Below the pieces are notes generated by a model, which was not told where the DNA came from, made no database searches, and saw only the letters and a list, made by a program, of their open reading frames with translations. Shown here piece after piece: positions 62,636 through 64,000 of a DNA stretch of 64,000 nucleotides. The first letter of the stretch is position 1. Every line of letters starts with the position of its first letter. The stretch is from Streptomyces spororaveus. Its GTDB lineage: Bacteria > Actinomycetota > Actinomycetes > Streptomycetales > Streptomycetaceae. A program made the translations under genes and the position numbers. Location of the stretch: assembly GCF_016755875.1 (NCBI RefSeq), contig NZ_BNED01000005.1, forward strand, positions 1,736,001-1,800,000, read 5' to 3'.

Positions 62636-64000
62636 GCCCGGTACGGATAGCGGTGATCGGCGTCGGCCCGCGCGGGCTCTCGGCGCTGGAGCGGGTCATC
62701 AGCCACACCGCGCTCGACGGCTCCCCCGTCGAACTGCTGCTGATCGAACCCGGTGAGCTGGGTGTCGGGATACACGAGGCCAAGCAGCCGGACTACCTGC
62801 TGCTCAACACGATCGCCTCGCAGCTGACCATCTTCTCGGACGCGCGGATGACCCCGGGCGCTCCGGTGACCACCGGGCCCGACTTCTTCGAGTGGTGCGG
62901 GCAGCGGCACGGCGCCGTCGAGTTCGACGACTTCCTGCCGCGCCGGCTGCTCGGCGAGTACCTCCAGTGGGCCGCGGGCGAGTTGCTCGACCGGGCCTCG
63001 GGCTCGGACCGGCTGACCGTACGCCATCTGCGGGCCGTCGCGTCCTCCGTCCGGCAGGACTCCGACGGCGCCACGGTGACGCTCGCGGACGGGGCGGAGC
63101 ACCGCGTCGACCTGGCCGTCGTCACGACGGGACACGGGATCGCGGCGGGCCCGCCGGTCACGGCGGACGGCTTCATCGCCATGCCGTACCCGCTGCCCGA
63201 CCAGGTGGACGCGATCGCGGACGACGCCACCGTCGCCCTGCTCGGCACCGGACTGACCGCCATGGACGTGATCGCGGCGCTGACCGTGGGGCGCGGCGGG
63301 GAGTTCACCGAGGACGGATACCAGCCCTCGGGCCGCGAGCCGCGTATCGTCCTGGCGAACCGGACGGGCTGGCTGCCCTGTGGCCGGCCGGCCACCACGA
63401 GGGAACGTCGCGCCGCTCCGGCCGCGTTCCTCACCCAGGCCGCCGTCGCGGAACTCCGCGAGGGCACCGAGGACGGCCGGCTGGACTTCCGGCGGGACAT
63501 CGAGCCGCTGATCCTGCGTGAAGCCCTCGGGCGGATGGATTCGGCCACTCCCGAGGAGACCGCCACCGTCGAGCGGATCCTCCGGCCGACCCGGGAAACC
63601 TCGCCGAGCTACGAGCAGTACGTGGCCGAGCTGGTGGAGCGGGCGTCGGCAGACCTGCGGGAGGCGGAACGCGGACTCGGCACGAGCGCGGTGAAGGAGG
63701 GCCTGGAGATCCTCCGCGACCACCGCGACGGGCTGCGGGCGGCCGTGGACCCGCCGGGTCTGACGGAGGAGTCGCACCGCTACTTCATGAGCGAATACGT
63801 CCCGCTGGTCAACCGCACGGTGATCGGCCCGCAGAAGGAGCGCATCGACGAGCTGCTCCGGCTCATGGCCGCGGGCGTGGTCGTGCCCGGCCCCGGGCCG
63901 AGGGCGGAGCTGTCCCGGGACGGGGACGGCTGGGTGCTCACCTCGACGGCGCTGGACGAGCCGCACCGCATCGCGGCCGACCTGGTGATCAAGGCCAACA
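62632..64000 (+). CDS. FAD/NAD(P)-binding enzyme, partial
   Basis: At least 456 residues, truncated by the window edge. N-terminal FAD-binding RIAVIGVGPRGLSALERV (GxGxRG), followed by the NAD_binding_9-type segments DYLLLNTIASQLTIFSDARM and VDLAVVTTGHG, and a second nucleotide loop VALLGTGLTAMDVIAAL. This is the PF13454-like group that occurs in several metabolite clusters with an amine- or acid-oxidising role, mostly unproven. Starts in a GTGA overlap with the SbnB-like gene, so one operon. Substrate could be the diaminopropionate-derived intermediate. Confidence 0.75.
   Translation, partial: MSPVRIAVIGVGPRGLSALERVISHTALDGSPVELLLIEPGELGVGIHEAKQPDYLLLNTIASQLTIFSDARMTPGAPVTTGPDFFEWCGQRHGAVEFDDFLPRRLLGEYLQWAAGELLDRASGSDRLTVRHLRAVASSVRQDSDGATVTLADGAEHRVDLAVVTTGHGIAAGPPVTADGFIAMPYPLPDQVDAIADDATVALLGTGLTAMDVIAALTVGRGGEFTEDGYQPSGREPRIVLANRTGWLPCGRPATTRERRAAPAAFLTQAAVAELREGTEDGRLDFRRDIEPLILREALGRMDSATPEETATVERILRPTRETSPSYEQYVAELVERASADLREAERGLGTSAVKEGLEILRDHRDGLRAAVDPPGLTEESHRYFMSEYVPLVNRTVIGPQKERIDELLRLMAAGVVVPGPGPRAELSRDGDGWVLTSTALDEPHRIAADLVIKAN

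Overview
The window is high-GC (about 70 %), densely packed actinobacterial chromosome, almost certainly Streptomyces. The signs are GTG and ATGA/GTGA overlap starts, GGAGG ribosome sites, the crotonyl-CoA reductase/ethylmalonyl-CoA gene set next to psd-pssA and ada/alkA-ogt, and several typical Streptomyces families (SpoIIE-type PP2C phosphatases, MmyB-type HTH regulators, LppU-like lipoproteins). I see no rRNA, tRNA, CRISPR array, insertion sequence or phage gene.

Layout. 0-19.4 kb is mixed housekeeping and accessory genes: MBL hydrolase and DedA protein, a six-bladed NHL propeller, a class I/II aminotransferase-like protein with no lysine, a SAM methyltransferase, a DUF5107/TPR protein, an arginase-family protein with altered metal ligands, a three-gene peptidase operon (M55-M20-S9), a radical SAM protein behind a LexA-type box, a secreted alpha/beta hydrolase and a RidA protein. 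19.4-29.1 kb is an ethylmalonyl-CoA pathway block: double-headed 3-hydroxybutyryl-CoA dehydrogenase, TetR regulator, Ccr, ethylmalonyl-CoA mutase, malyl-CoA lyase, MaoC hydratase and acyl-CoA dehydrogenase. Together these take acetoacetyl-CoA-derived C4 units to glyoxylate plus propionyl-CoA and supply ethylmalonyl-CoA. 29.3-30.8 kb is phosphatidylethanolamine synthesis (psd-pssA). 31.1-33.2 kb is alkylation repair (Ada-AlkA fusion, Ogt). 33.2-54.4 kb holds transport, regulation and redox genes: BCCT carrier, glycerate kinase, GlxA regulator, two SpoIIE-type phosphatases, a sulfite-oxidase-type molybdoenzyme, an aromatic aminotransferase plus DMT exporter with a divergent Lrp regulator, macrodomain, phytoene-desaturase-like oxidoreductase, inositol-monophosphatase-type phosphatase, and an HTH regulator beside an MFS exporter.

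54.4-64.0 kb (running off the end) looks like the left edge of a specialised-metabolite cluster. It has a LuxR-type regulator, a 68-residue secreted peptide, a second complete carbamoyl-phosphate synthase (carA/carB-like), an SbnA/SbnB-like pair predicted to make L-2,3-diaminopropionate, and an FAD/NAD(P)-binding enzyme. From the peptide onward all are co-directional and tightly spaced or overlapping. The combination suggests carbamoyl phosphate plus diaminopropionate, for example for a ureido amino acid. The C-terminal 13 residues of the peptide match a loop of the adjacent CarA paralogue at 8 positions, which I consider the most unusual observation here.

Non-coding features include several strong hairpin terminators, a triple-heptamer element shared by the promoters of the dehydrogenase and ccr, a 114-bp hairpin with perfect 32-bp arms, and a second long inverted repeat with a nested hairpin before the Ada-AlkA gene.
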